Origin: Owenia fusiformis
Taxonomy: Eukaryota; Annelida; Polychaeta; Sabellida; Oweniidae
Assembly (NCBI GenBank): GCA_903813345.2
Contig: CAIIXF020000001.1
Location: 12,729,915 to 12,793,914, forward strand
Direction: 5' to 3'
DNA: 64,000 bases
Below are positions 11,908-24,330 of the stretch, one piece after another. A program made the position numbers and the translations under genes. How positions within the stretch are numbered: position 1 is the stretch's first letter; each line of letters starts with the position of its first letter. The notes below the pieces were generated by a model that did no database searches, had not been told where the DNA came from, and saw only the letters and a list, made by a program, of their open reading frames with translations.

Positions 11908-12623
11908 AAGGCATTAACATGACAAAATGTCACCATCTACTTGGTCACAATATTATTAGTTCAATCTTAAGTCAGAATTTGAACTTCTGAGATCTTGTAG
12001 ATGCATATGATTTTAAAAAAAATTGGTGAAATTTGAAGCAATTATAAAGTTAAAAAGACCTTTTTTGATCGACCCTGAGAAGGTCATTGAAGGTGAATTC
12101 TCAAATCTTAAGTCAGATTGGAACTTCTAAGAACTTGTAGTTGATTTTGAAAAATTTGATCATTTTGAAGCAAGTTGAAAAAAGACCCTTTGACCTTTTT
12201 GACCTTGAGAAGGTCATTGAAGGTCAAAGTCAGATTTGAACTTTTGAGAACTTGTAGTTGATTCTGAAAAAAATTGGTCAATTTAAAGCAAGTTGAAAAA
12301 GACTTTTTTGACCCTTTTTGACCTTAAAAAGGTTATTGAAGGTCAACTCTCAAATCAAAAGTCAGATTTGGATTTTTGATAACTTGTAGATGATTTTGGG
12401 TCAATTTGAAACAAGTTGAAAAAAGACATTTTGAACTTCTGAAAACGTAGATGATTTTGAAAAAAATTGAAGTCAGTCTAATGTTCAGTATTTGTTAAGT
12501 TATTGGAAGTTGTAAGAATTTGTTACAGATGCCAACTGCCAATCGCCAACCGCCGATCGCTGCCACAAAAAAACGGAGACCATAACAATATGAATATTTC
12601 ACCACTTTTTGGTGGTGACATAA
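11908..12623. mobile_element. TGTCACCAC-ended dispersed element, copy a, interrupted
   Basis: The left end shares AAGGCATTAACATG and ATGTCACCA with copies b (19259) and d (62879). The right end shares GTTACAGATGCCAACTGCC and TTTGGTGGTGACATAAA with copies b and c (19966). Between them lies a GACCTT-type array (11975-12475) that the other copies lack. TGTCACCA and TGGTGACA form short inverted ends. No coding capacity. Confidence 0.65.
11975..12475. repeat. GACCTT-type tandem array, inverse orientation
   Basis: About four imperfect units of 110-125 bp read roughly AAGCAAGTTGAAAAAAGACC, then TTTGACCTTGAGAAGGTCAT, then GTCAGATTTGAACTTCTGAG. They are the reverse complement of phrases in the 3.5-7.2 kb repeats. 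The array sits inside dispersed element copy a. Confidence 0.7.
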
Positions 12624-13506
12624 ATACTAGAACACATAGAAAATCAGGGAAGTAAAATAAAACACAATGACCCAAATCATGCACTAGCTTTATCTATCTA
12701 TTTCATACCGATGGCTGCATTTCATGTTCGGCCCTATCTAACACAATCTCACCACCAGCTGGTGTACATTGGCACCTGCACTCACTGGGGGAATTACTCT
12801 CATCCTCTCAGTATCTATACAAAAGATACCCTGATGACCCGCCCCATTTCATTATTTTCTCCGTGCAAAATAAATGGATTGATTTGTTTTAGGAATTTTT
12901 TATACAACTTATGGTGTTTTCTTTGACTTTTACCTTGATTACTGGATAATTTCTCACAACATTTTTCAACTGATTGTAGAATAAGACACAACAAGGGAAA
13001 CATGTAGATTGGGAGCCTAATTCTTGTTCCTATCTCTACTTATCTCAACTAGATCAAGCTGTTTAATACATGGCATGGCATTTTTTCTAGAGGGGGGCCA
13101 ATAATGCTATGTAGCCTCGGCCCCTCACAATCTATGTAAATAATTATGTTGAATATTATAGAAATAAATAACAATAACCTAAAAAAAAAAAATACATGGC
13201 AGGTTTAGCTCTATAATTTATTTAATCTCTTTACAATGAATTTATTAATTCAGGAATTAATTTCCAAACTCAACTCAATTTTGAAAGTTAAGATCAGGAT
13301 TATTGAAACACAAACAAACAAACAAACAAACAAAACCTCCATATTTACAAACTTGGTTGTGTTTTTCATATCTTGCTTCTTGTGTTTTCTGATTGCTTTT
13401 GGTGCTCAAAAAGTTGAACGCAAAAAGTAATGAAAAAATCGAAAAATAGAAAATGTCATTTCAACATTGTGTCAAAATATTTTGATTTTGAACAATATAT
13501 TCTGTA
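12624..13506. other. Unassigned DNA with a (CAAA)n tract
   Basis: A (CAAA)n tract lies at about 13308-13335. The rest contains no recognised element. Confidence 0.5.
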
Positions 13507-13650
13507 CAGTAAAATGTGTCTTAGCGAACACCTCTCTCTAGTGAACACCTGTGTTTAGTTGACACCACTTCAAAACACATTTAAAATCCCTTTCCTACAG
13601 TGAACACTTTTTTGTGGGTCCACATGTGTTCACTATATACAGGTTTTCAA
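13507..13650. mobile_element. Decayed pogo/Tigger-like MITE
   Basis: It starts CAGTAAAATGTG directly after TA, contains several GAACACCTCT-type phrases, and its right end TATACAGGTTTTC is eroded. A second, more decayed version with the same flank (CATCGGTAATYAAAATCATG) follows at about 13690-13935, indicating a local duplication of roughly 225 bp. Confidence 0.65.
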
Positions 13651-13935
13651 AGAAAAATGTGAAAAATTAATTTCATTAATCATCGGTAATCAAAATCATG
13701 ACAAGTCAAAACACATTTTACTTTGACTTCTGTATAAAATCCATATACCTACAGTGAACATTAATTGTGGCTCCATATACACTTTATACAGGTTTTCACA
13801 GAATAATCTGAAAAAATTACTTTTATTTATTTATTTAGATATACACTTTTTAACAGTGGCACTCTTACATTAAGGTGCATCTAATACAAAAATAATCATT
13901 AATCATCGGTAATTAAAATCATGAGAAGTTCCATC

Positions 13936-15540
13936 ATGCAGAGCTACCTAAAGTTTCCTTCCAAGTAGGAATCTTGAGTAAAATGTAACCTTCCATACTC
14001 CAAGTAATACTTTTAGCTGGTATGTGTAAGTGTATGCCTACCTGATTGTAACCACCAACTGTTTGCTGATGTTCGCTTAATTGACAGAGAGGCAAAGAAT
14101 GAGAATATATGTGATCTAGGGCAGTCTGCTCAGGAAAGAAATTCACATGTGTTCTAAACATGCAAAGTGGGGTGGAAAATGGGAGCTAGTGGGAAATGAA
14201 ATTGAAGCATGAAACTATTTAAACTATACAGAAACTCATCAAAATATAAGCCTAATGATTTATACAGAGCAGTGGTATGAGGCATGGGCTTTTTCTTGTA
14301 AGTCCAGTATGAGGTAAGGATAACTATAGGATAACATATAAGATATGGGATAAAGGAAACTCTACACATGCAGTATGCATTTTAACCCATATAAAATATG
14401 GTCTGAGTCAAAACAACAAATCACTAGAAAAATTATGAATCCCATTTCAGACATACTGGTACATTATAGGTTTACAATTCATCTGCAACAGACTCAGAAC
14501 TAAAAAGATAATTCATTAAACCATTATAATTTATTCATGTTTTGACCTTGCTGCATTTTCTCTGCTTGGTATACTATAAGAGTAATCAACAAATCACAGG
14601 TGACAAATTAATATTTTTATATGTATAAGCTTTATTTTTCCATTTTTGTTATGTATCAATCACAATGACTTAATATTCTTTATAGGGGTTTATCAATGTT
14701 CCTCCTAATATGCCTTTTTGAAACCTTTTATTGTCTTTTTAAAGCTCCTATTGGCAAGTTACGTGTATTTATCTTACAAATCTCGCTTATCATGTACAGT
14801 ACCATCTGGGTGCACTTTTGTGTAGGTATACAAAAGTTAACAAATCGGCAGGTAGCTACACACCTTTAAGTAAAGCCTGGTAGGATGAAAGAGAAAACAA
14901 CTGAAAGAAACATCTGTATGGTATAACAGTCAGGTATAACACCACAAACACCCCAGGCTTTATACAAGATAGAAACAAACAGACAAAACAAATTATTTCC
15001 GCATTATTTGAAGACACCTCAGACTGTGATTTTTTAAGTCAGGAAGTCAGGGAGTCTACAGGATAAAGGAGTCGAAAGCTCAAATACAGGCACTTATAAA
15101 TCAGGAATGGAAAAGAAATCTAACTGAGTTTGCTCTAATTAGAAAATGATTGTAGAATTATGATAACAAAGTTCATTCACTTACTCCATTGTTTTCTTTA
15201 TGCTATGGTGTTAGTTCTTCTAGCGCATTGATCTCTTTTTACATCATATATATGAGTTTTAGGACTTTTTCCTCAATGCTATTTTAAAAGGCATTTGATT
15301 ACATATAAATTCCTGTTAAAAGGCTAAATGACAATCCATAGTATAACTGTACTGACATACTACTATAAAAGTGAATATTATGTAATGTTATGATTAGAAA
15401 GCATGGGAGTAGCCAGGTATGGGGCAGGCAGGTGATGCAAGAGTCTCACCAAAATTTTACTGAGAAAGTACTATTCAGACCACTTTGTTAATGAAACTTA
15501 AAATGATGTCCAATAGTAGCGTAGCACTACATCATCTTTA
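13936..15540. other. Unassigned AT-rich DNA
   Basis: No exon, repeat or RNA gene could be supported. Confidence 0.5.
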
Positions 15541-16099
15541 CCTAAAATTTACCCCACCTATTATAAACTGCCTCATCTAATAAATTTGCCCAACCTAACA
15601 AAACATTTGCCTCATCTATTGAAATTTGCCTCACCTATTATAAATTACCTCATCTAATAAATTTGCCCCACCTAACAAAACATTTGCCTCATCTATTGAA
15701 CTTTGCCTCACCTATTATAAATTACCTCATCTGATAAATTTGCCCCACCGAACAAAACATTTGCCTCATCTATTGAACTTTGCCTCACCTATTATAAATT
15801 ACCTCATCTAATAAATTTGCCCCACCCAACAAAACATTTGCCTCATCTATTGAACTTTGCCTCACCTATTATAAATTACCTCATCTAATAAATTTGCCCC
15901 ACCCAACAAAACATTTGCCTCATCTATTGAACTTTGCCTCACCTATTATAAATTACCTCATCTAATAAATTTGCCCCACCCAACAAAACATTTGCCTCAT
16001 CTATTGAACTTTGCCTCACCTATTATAAATTACCTCATCTAATAAATTTGCCCCACCCAACAAAACATTTGCCTCATCTATTGAACTTTGTCTCACCTA
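15541..16099. repeat. 77-bp higher-order minisatellite
   Basis: The block starting AAACATTTGCCTCATC recurs at 15601, 15678, 15755, 15832, 15909, 15986 and 16063, exactly 77 bp apart. Each unit is four diverged ~19-bp subunits of the form TTGCCYCACCTATTATAAA, so it is a two-level repeat. The inner units are almost identical and the left edge is more diverged. No coding role is seen. Confidence 0.95.
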
Positions 16100-17290
16100 A
16101 TTTCAGACTCTGCCCATGCCCTTAGAAACTAGACGATTTAGACTTAGTCTTCTTTTAACCACACAGGAAGTATAACTGGCAAAAGAAACTTATGTAACCA
16201 ACTGAAAATGTGCTTATTTCACTATGCTATGCAGATGGCCATAGGATGAACCCCTGAAAACCATATTTAGCCACATGCTCAAACTGATTTGTTTTTTAGT
16301 AGTTGTAGTTTGTGTGGTCGATTGCTGCTTCACAAATATAGCCACACTTTTAAAGGCTGCAAAAAATATTGTAAATGAGTAAAATTCATAAGATTTCAAA
16401 CATGATGTCATTTTGATGTCACAATATTTAAATTAATTATAGAAATCTAGATTTATATTGTCTGGTTTTTACTCTTTCAGCCGAAACGTCCTAAAGCTGT
16501 GTTACAGAGATGAACAACGAAGAAAAATAGTGAATTGAAAAGACAGAAGCTTAAAGGTTAGTTTAACTTTTGTTGTTTTAAATGTTATACCATCAAGGGC
16601 AAAGAGACAATTTATTATGGAAAGGAGCCATTACATTTAAAGCATGATTGCACATGGATGGTGTAGTACAATACAGTCTCTAAGAGGTAGAACAGTATAT
16701 TTAAAATTGAATTACTGATTCCCTTTTCAATTCTGTAAATATTAATTCTTCATTTTATATTGTTTAAGATACTTTACTATTAAAAATTAGTTAAGAAACT
16801 TTTAACAAATGTGTCTATTTTACTGTATTTGTGTAATCTTTAAGATTTTTAACTCAAACGTATCACCTGACTAATGAATCCAAATCTTTTCTTTTGAGAT
16901 AAACCATAACTAGGTTTACATTTTATGTATTTTCAAAATATTACCACTAATTGTGGCATTTTATGGAAATAAATGGGTCTCGACAATGGTCATATTTGAG
17001 CCTCATTTTCCCACTTTTTATTTACAAAATAGACCCTATTTTGAAAATTGACTTAGATTTCAAAAACAGATTCACATTTCCAAAACATGGAATGATTTTT
17101 CCAGGTAGGGGTTAAGAATTCTTTTTGCCAACCCCCTTGTCAATTTCCAGGCCTGGTCTTGGAATTTTCTAAGTGGCACCAAAACATGAAACAAGTAGTA
17201 TGAAGAGGGATGTTTTAACCCTACATCATACCTCAAATAAGTAAAGCTATAAAAGTAACTAGATTGGTAAATTGAACAAAGTTCAATTTA
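16100..17290. other. Unassigned DNA
   Basis: A pyrimidine tract ending in TTTCAG at 16480 resembles a 3' splice site, but only ten codons follow before a stop, so no exon is called. Nothing else was recognised. Confidence 0.45.
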
Positions 17291-17311
17291 AGACTCCAGA
17301 TTGATTTACTT

Positions 17312-17510
17312 GAGTAAAGAGCTGAGTAAGAAACTGAGTAAGAAGCTGAGTAAGTAGATGATTAAGTAATTGAGTAAGTAGCTGAGTAGGTAGCTGAGTA
17401 AGCAGCTGAGTAGGTAGCTGAGTAAGTAGTTGAGTAGGTAGCCGAGTAAGTAGCTGAGAAGTAGGTAGCTAAGTAGGTAGCCAAGTAGGTATGTATTTAG
17501 GTAGGTAAGA
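17312..17510. repeat. 12-bp minisatellite, GAGTAAGTAGCT type
   Basis: Roughly fifteen imperfect copies of GTAGCTGAGTAG, some with AAG or AGG variants. It lies within the 17291-18458 element. Confidence 0.85.
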
Positions 17511-17520
17511 AGGAATTTTT

Positions 17521-18250
17521 GACCGGAAGTCGGATTGAAATTTGGTTTGCAGATTCGGATTCCTGAGAAAATTCTACCCTTTAACTTTAACTCATACGTT
17601 AAATTATGAGAACTTGACCTACTTTACGGACGCCATATTTCAAAATCAGTAAGAGTAATCAAAAAACGGATGGCCCATTTCTAAAAGGGCTGTTTATAAG
17701 CTACATGATGAAAAAAATATGAAGATGTTTCGATAAATAACGACGAAGATAATTGATAGAATATTGAAAATGTAAGATTTCACCCAGTTCAAGGATAGGA
17801 TAGGATATAGAATAGGAAGGAAGGATAGAATAGGAAGGAATGGACAGAAAGGAAGGATAGATAGGAAGGATATGATCAGACAGGATAGGAAGGAAGGATG
17901 GATGATTTTTTCTATATTTTCTTTGCTACTCTTGACTTTCTATCAGGATATCATCAGATCGATTTTTCTCGAAATTTTCAAAACGCCATAACTTTCGAAC
18001 CGGAAGTCGGATCAGAATTTGGTTTGCAGATTCAGATTCCTGAGAAAATTCTTCACTAATTTCATAGCATATATGTTAAATTTGGTTAACTTTTTAGTTT
18101 GACCTACTTTCCGGACGTCATATCTCAAAATCGGTAAGAGTAATTAAAAAACGGATGGCACAATCTCGATTTGTTTATTTCTAAGCTACATGATGAAAAA
18201 AAGATGAAGGAGTAACGACAAACAACAACGAAGATAATTGACAGAATGCT
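17521..18250. repeat. Direct duplication, about 250-bp units
   Basis: Blocks at about 17521-17770 and 17999-18250 share GACCGGAAGTCGGAT-type starts, TTTGGTTTGCAGATTC, CCTGAGAAAATTCT, AAAAAACGGATGGC and AGCTACATGATGAAAAAA in the same order. Between them lies the GGAAGGATA purine-rich tract (17795-17902). Confidence 0.8.
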
Positions 18251-18458
18251 GATTTGACCTAAATTTGACCTAGTTCTTGACCTTTGACCTAGATACAAAT
18301 TTGACCTCATTTCCCAGAAACTAGATTGATGGGCTATGTTAGCCATGTAAGTAGGTTAAAGTAAGTTTTTCTGAGAAAAAGTGTTCAGAAAGAAAGAAAG
18401 AAAGAATAATAGGAAAACTGGCAAAAGCAATAGACTCCAGATTTTCAATCTGGAGTCT

Positions 18459-19258
18459 AATAATATCACACAGTTGAACTCATCTCTTACTTTACTTGAC
18501 TAAGAATCTTCTCTATGCAAAAACCTACCCTTAAATATCACTTCATAATGCAGTAGTGTTTTAAAATGAAAGATCGAGTCAAAATCTGAAGAATGACCAA
18601 GGAATAATATATACAGGTATGACGTTCACACTCTAAATTGTATAGAAATATAGGATACTGATACTTCATTCAAATTTAAGAGAAGATAAGTGAAATAGAC
18701 TTGACTCCAGCAAGAGATTTTCAACATGGCTAGATGCCTCAATGCAATTAGTACATTTTTGCTTCATGGTTTTTGCAACTAGGAAACTTTATCACGGGAT
18801 TACTTCACAGACACATACTAATTTTAAACATTGGGTTTTATTTTCACACCCCTAGCTATATAATATTGACCTTTGCACACATTTATGTATGTTTTAGCTA
18901 AATCCCTCATCAAGATCCTTTTGATTAGGGACTTAAGTATAAACAAATTTTTAGCAACTTTCATTGCTTAGTTCCCAGCTGTACAGTGGCACTTTAATTT
19001 ACTTAATAAACATTATTTTATAACTGTTTCTAAATAAGTTTTACCAGGTATTCAAGATAAAAATATTCAGTCTTGGAATAAGTCTTTGCCCCCCCCTAAT
19101 CCTATTAACTTATTTCCCTACCTGGGGTAGAAGGTGAGAATGCTAGGGGAGAGGCACATAAGAAATTGATGCAAAACTACTTTGATTAACTTTTTTTTAT
19201 TCCTTTACTAATGTACACTTAGGCTTCAATAGATTTAAATCTATAATATCAATGTTAA
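18459..19258. other. Unassigned DNA
   Basis: No gene or repeat could be supported in this stretch. Confidence 0.5.
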
Positions 19259-19424
19259 CAAGGCTTTAACATGCAAAATATCACCACCTGCCATTTGTTA
19301 CAGATGATAACCACCGAACACCAACAACTGAACATTGAACATAAACCACTAAACACTGAATACCATCCACAAAAAAGTTGGACTTAACAATATGTCACGT
19401 CTTGTGGTGGTGACATAAAAAGTA
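19259..19424. mobile_element. TGTCACCAC-ended dispersed element, copy b
   Basis: Starts AAGGCTTTAACATGC and ATATCACCACC, and ends TTGTGGTGGTGACATAAA. The middle is a short degenerate repeat of ACCACCGAACACCAA. Its ends are inverted relative to each other (TATCACCACC and GGTGGTGACATA). Confidence 0.7.
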
Positions 19425-19965
19425 GAAGTAGGTTTTTTTCTAAAGAGTTACAAACCTTATAGCCAGTAAATTAACTTAAACAGCAAATGTGAAAGGGTTT
19501 ATATTTTATTGCTATTTTATGTGTTAGTTCAGACCAGGAAACAGTTGTCAAGAACACAGGGTGGTGAAACATAGAATTTTATGAGATATTTTGTAACTGA
19601 GTCTAATTAGTATCCTATCTATTGCAAGAGTGGGCGCAAGTCATAAGACAATGAGTCCAACTTTCAATAATTAGGAAAACTTCTTTGGATTGGTTATATC
19701 CAATATCAGTACCTGAGTCTAATAAGGGATTGGATCTGGGATTGAATGGGGGATTTTGCCTTGTAGATTGGTAGATTGGTAGAAGTGATCAAGTGAATAC
19801 AGTTTTTTTGATGGTATTTCCCAGGAAAAGCTTTTATGCATGAAATAATTTCTGTCATATTTTCCAGCATTGTTGGGTTAGTCAAATAATTGGTGTGACG
19901 CTTATAAAGGGGAAGAAGGAATAGGGATGAGAACGGGTTTTGACAATAATATAATATTTCATTCA

Positions 19966-20094
19966 TCACAGACCATCGAATACCAAATGCTGAACACCAA
20001 CCACCGAACATCAAATGCCAAACACTATCCACAATAAGTTGAAGACTGTAACAATTAGCTTGTAACAATATGCCACCACTTTTGGTGGTGACAT
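19966..20094. mobile_element. TGTCACCAC-ended dispersed element, copy c (left end missing)
   Basis: Contains the ACCACCGAACACC-type middle and the right end CACCACTTTTGGTGGTGACA of the family, but not the AAGGYATTAACATG left end. Confidence 0.65.
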
Positions 20095-20179
20095 AGAAAG
20101 TGCAATAGTTCCAACTGGATTTCAGGAGAATCCTTTGATCTTAATTGTCAACAATGGAAAAAGTACTTCATCTGATCAG

Positions 20180-20455
20180 ATATCTCAATATTCTTTTTGT
20201 TCAGAAAATAAAATTAAAATTAGGATTGTAATAGAACATCGGCCTGTTTCTTCCAACAGTTTTCACTCTTTATCCCTTCAAATTCATTTACTACAATAAC
20301 AATCTTCATATCATTTTATAAGTATAGATATCTCAATATTCTTTTAGTTAAAAAATTAAAATTAGGATTGTAATAGAACATCGGCCTGTTTCCTCAAACA
20401 GTTTTCTCTATCCCTTCAAATTCATTTACTACAAGAACAATCTTCATATCATTGT
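20180..20455. repeat. Tandem duplication, about 130-148 bp
   Basis: GATATCTCAATATTCTTTT, GTAATAGAACATCGGCCTGT and ACAATCTTCATATCATT occur in the same order twice (from about 20180 and 20328). The second copy is shortened by small deletions. Confidence 0.85.
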
Positions 20456-21205
20456 TTTACTTTGGAGTTATGACCAGTTCATTGATGATAGACTCAGGTT
20501 CAGTAAGCTCAATGGACGGGTCATTAACCGTGTTGACAGACTAGTCAAGTATTTTATTGCCAGAAAATAAACCAAATGAAACTGAAGATTGACATTTTAT
20601 CATCAAAGCAGAATCTAGAAGCCAGATTTTATCATTTAAACTGGAATTTGAGAAAGTAGCTTTTATCAATACAATTCAAGCATAAAGTATGAGTTTGGGA
20701 GAAAAACAAGCTAATGTGGCATTACTTTCTGTGGCAACTGTTTCACTGCTGAGTGATGTATTGTACTAACTCAGTTTGGGGGTCATGACATCTGAAATAC
20801 ATCTGCAAAAATATTTTTCACAGACTTTTGTCAGCTTTTTGTTAACTTCACGTCAGAAAGTTAACATTTAAATCTAGTTCTAGGAAGTTTGTTTCTTTAA
20901 GACTATAGTTCAACTCTTAAAACTCCTTTATAACTGTTTTCATACTAATACCTTTTGGCTTTGATTCTTTTAGCATAAAGCTTATATTTATCATTGGCAT
21001 AAAGGTATTTCTTAATCATTTCATCTACTTTTCAAAGAATATTCTTTTTATTTTGAGTCATTCAGACATCCATGTCCATATTTTCTATAATTTATTCAAC
21101 TGTTTGTTGATTGTATGAAAAGTTTATTTTATTTTTTATTTTTTTATAAACACTCTCCCTTGGTCGTCTTTTGCAGAGATTAAGTAAAGAGAAATAGGAT
21201 AGTCA
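20456..21205. other. Unassigned DNA
   Basis: No gene or structured repeat was recognised. Confidence 0.5.
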
Positions 21206-21925
21206 TAAAACACATCTTGCAAATCACAAAACACATCTCCCAAATCACAAAACACATCTCCCAAATCACAATACACATCTCCCAAATCACAATACACATC
21301 TCCCAAATCACAATACACATGCTAGAGTCATAACACACATCTCGCAAATCACAAAACACATCTCCCAAATCACAATACACATGCTAGAGTCATTACACAC
21401 ATCTCTCAAATCACAAAACACATCTCCCAAATCACAATACACATCTCCCAAATCACAATACACATCTCACAAATCACAATACACATCTCCCAAATCACAA
21501 TACACATCTTGCAAATCACAAAACACATCTCACAAATCACAATACACATCTCCCAAATCACAATACACATCTCACAAATCACAATACACATCTTGCAAAT
21601 CACAAAACACATCTCACAAATCACAATACACATCTTGCAAATCACAAAAACGCATCTCCCAAATCACAAAACACATCTCCCAAATCACAATACACATGCT
21701 AGAGTCATAACACACATCTCACAAATCACAAAACACATCTCCCAAATCACAATACACATGCTAGAGTCATAACACACATCTCGCAAATCACAAAACACAT
21801 CTCCCAAATCACAATACACATGCTAGAGTCATAACACACATCTCACAAATCACAAAACACATCTCCCAAATCACAATACACATGCTAGAGTCATTACACA
21901 CATCTCACAAATCACAATACAAATA
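21206..21925. repeat. 21-bp minisatellite with higher-order pattern
   Basis: More than 30 copies of CACATCTCCCAAATCACAAWA run head to tail. At intervals a copy is replaced by CACATGCTAGAGTCATAAC, and in the right half this alternation is regular, so a longer secondary period has begun to form. Because 21 is a multiple of three, several frames stay open on both strands (for example a TSPKSQY heptad). There is no start context, splice context or divergence bias to suggest translation. Confidence 0.95.
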
Positions 21926-24219
21926 TACAAACGACTTAAAAATATGATATCCTTTTTCACATTGAAACCTGAATAAATTGAAAATGTTGGTTTTAGTTTT
22001 GGGTAAATTGTTCACATAACAAGAAGGCATTTTCTTGAAGAGATAATCTAGATATATGTTTTCAATAATTTTAATTTGAGACTGAGGAAAATTGTTCAGT
22101 AGAGAAAATGTTCATTAGAAGAATGTGTTCACAATGCTAGCCAGGTAAAACGTTCTCTACATTATGTTTCCAACTTCCAAAATATATGTAGCCACAGACA
22201 CTATCTGTATTTTACACTGGCTCCACTGAAAGATTAATTCGTTTTTGATTTCCACAAGGTATCTCTATGTTTACAGAAAATAGGACAATTTATCTATGGC
22301 TAGGGCATCCCAGCTGTAAACAAAGCTGCAATTTTAGCTTCACATTTTTCCTAAATACCTGGATGCTCAAATTGATCCAATTCTTATCTGTTACGCTGAC
22401 ATATTTGTCTAAGAAGTAAATTGCCATAATTAATTCAGAAAATGCTTGAGATAAAAGGAAAGTGATTTCTTACTTAGTAAACGTGAATCCATCGATGAGC
22501 CAAAATAAATAAGACGTTTCTCAAGAATTAAAGTCAGAATATTCTAACTTGTACTTTTAAAGTATGTGTACAAAAATATGCTAAATTCATCCATTCACTG
22601 ATAAAAGAAAGTGACTTCTAGAAAGTTCACGAAAGACCCAGTCCATATTTGATCTCATCATAATGCACTGCACTACATTTTTTGATTATGATTTTTAGGG
22701 GTTGTTTTCTCTTATCAATATTACCATGCATGTTTACTGATCCATATGGGTTGAGTATGTCTTATATAGTTCTAGTCCAGAAATGCAGATCAAAACATTA
22801 AACCTCCGTCCACAAGTGGTTATAAGAATCAACAACTCCCTAAGTACTGCCTAAATACTGACTGTTTAAGATCACATAACACTCGGTAGACCAAAACTAA
22901 CATTGTTTGGGGTAGATTGCAATAATTTATCTTTACTAAGTTGTGTTCTCCTTACATTAATCGTAGATTGCACTGGTATACAACACATTGGTATCTCTGA
23001 CATAGTTCAGGATTATCATTAACGTGTTTGCGGTCATGAACAATGTAATTTATGAAGTTATTCTAGTACTTAATCAATTCCCATTTAAATCCCATTCCAA
23101 ATTACTTCTAATATTCAGTACTATAATTCTATATTTTTAAGACGTGTATTTCCAAAGTATAAACATGCAATTGGTACATAGACAGGGGTAAATTGCCTTA
23201 AATTGCATTACTGTGTCCAAAACTGCCACATTAATTTGTAATATTTAGACAATAATATTTAGACATGCATTATCATTTACTGACCAATCAAAACTCAGTA
23301 TAACCATATGTTACTTGAAAGGTAAATGTATGGTTTTCATTTTGTCAGGGTGTCAGGATCTAGTGAAGCAAATTGATTGTTTTCAATTTCCTAAAGTATT
23401 AAAGATAATACATGACTAACGGAAAAGTTGCAATGGATAGAACAATGTTCCATTTTTGGCCCACCCTGTATTTTGCTCTGTTTTACAATATGTAACATGG
23501 AATGATGCACTCATTTGATTATTACAACATAGGTCCAACACTCACACTATGTATCTTGTGTTTAACTGCACATGCAATTTAACTCAGTGCATTATATTAC
23601 ATCTAATAGGATAGTTTCTTTAAAGTCTAAACCAGAGGATATAGTGACATGCTCATTCCATATCTGCTCCTTACAGAAAATAGGATACATCTACTTGGAT
23701 ATGCACATTATTTTTTGTGCTCACAGTCAAAAACAGATTGTCAAAACAACATCATCGTAGAATTTTTCATTCATAATGCACTCCTTGACAGACATTGGAG
23801 CTAGTAAATAATTCTTTAAGTCTAAAAACCCGAACTTTGAACATAACTCTCCTTTTGTGGTCTATTTATTTTCTAGCGTGCAGGCCTAATTTAGGCCATC
23901 TATGTCAGAAGTAATTAGAGAAAGTGTTTTATACTAGCCTCCACAGGCTGACGGAATGAGTCACCACAAGCTAGGGACAGGACCCTTATTCAGAACTAAT
24001 TAAAGAAACATTTGCATAGTGTGAAAATAAATCTTGGAGGCCAACAGAGACATTTCAAATATTCCTGAGAAAATTTCTGGTACATTTATATTCATTTTAC
24101 ACGACTGCTTTCAGTACCTTGCCTTGTCACTATTAAAGTATTTTATTTCTAAAAATTCCTATGTAATGAATAACTTACTACATATTTATATCTATAGTAT
24201 ATAGAAAATGTTCCTCTTT
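21926..24219. other. Unassigned DNA
   Basis: AT-rich sequence in which I recognise no exon, RNA gene or repeat structure. Confidence 0.5.
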
Positions 24220-24330
24220 ATCAGGACTAGAATTTGCCAGAAGTGTTCAAATTAGGAGGTGTTCACATTTCAAGTTTTGTTTAATATGGGAGTGTAATAA
24301 GTGTTCTGATATATGGGTTTTACTTTTTCA
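24220..24330. mobile_element. Decayed pogo/Tigger-like MITE, reverse orientation
   Basis: Contains the inverse of the GAACACCTCCTAATTTGAAC phrase seen at 4740-4765 and ends with a GGGTTTTACTTTTT remnant of the usual terminus. Confidence 0.45.

Larger units (their letters stand above)
17291..18458. mobile_element. 1.17-kb TIR element, AGACTCCAGATTG ends
   Basis: AGACTCCAGATTG at 17291-17303 is matched by its exact reverse complement at 18446-18458. The right end also has an extra copy in direct orientation, making a 29-bp palindrome at 18431-18459. Inside are a 12-bp minisatellite, a GGAAGGATA-type purine tract and two direct copies of a ~250-bp block. No transposase frame. Flanking duplications are unclear, so the mobile status is inferred from the ends. 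Confidence 0.65.

Noticed and set aside
15541-16099. CRISPR-like regular array
   Set aside because: Units are tandem and similar throughout, without unique spacers, and the genome is eukaryotic; it is a minisatellite.
16465-16515. TTTCAG acceptor followed by PKRPKAVLQR and a stop
   Set aside because: Ten codons after a pyrimidine tract are too little to support a terminal exon without an upstream partner.
21381-21772. Apparent genes on both strands in the 21-bp array
   Set aside because: They follow from a period divisible by three without stop codons; no splice signals or non-repeat coding flank.
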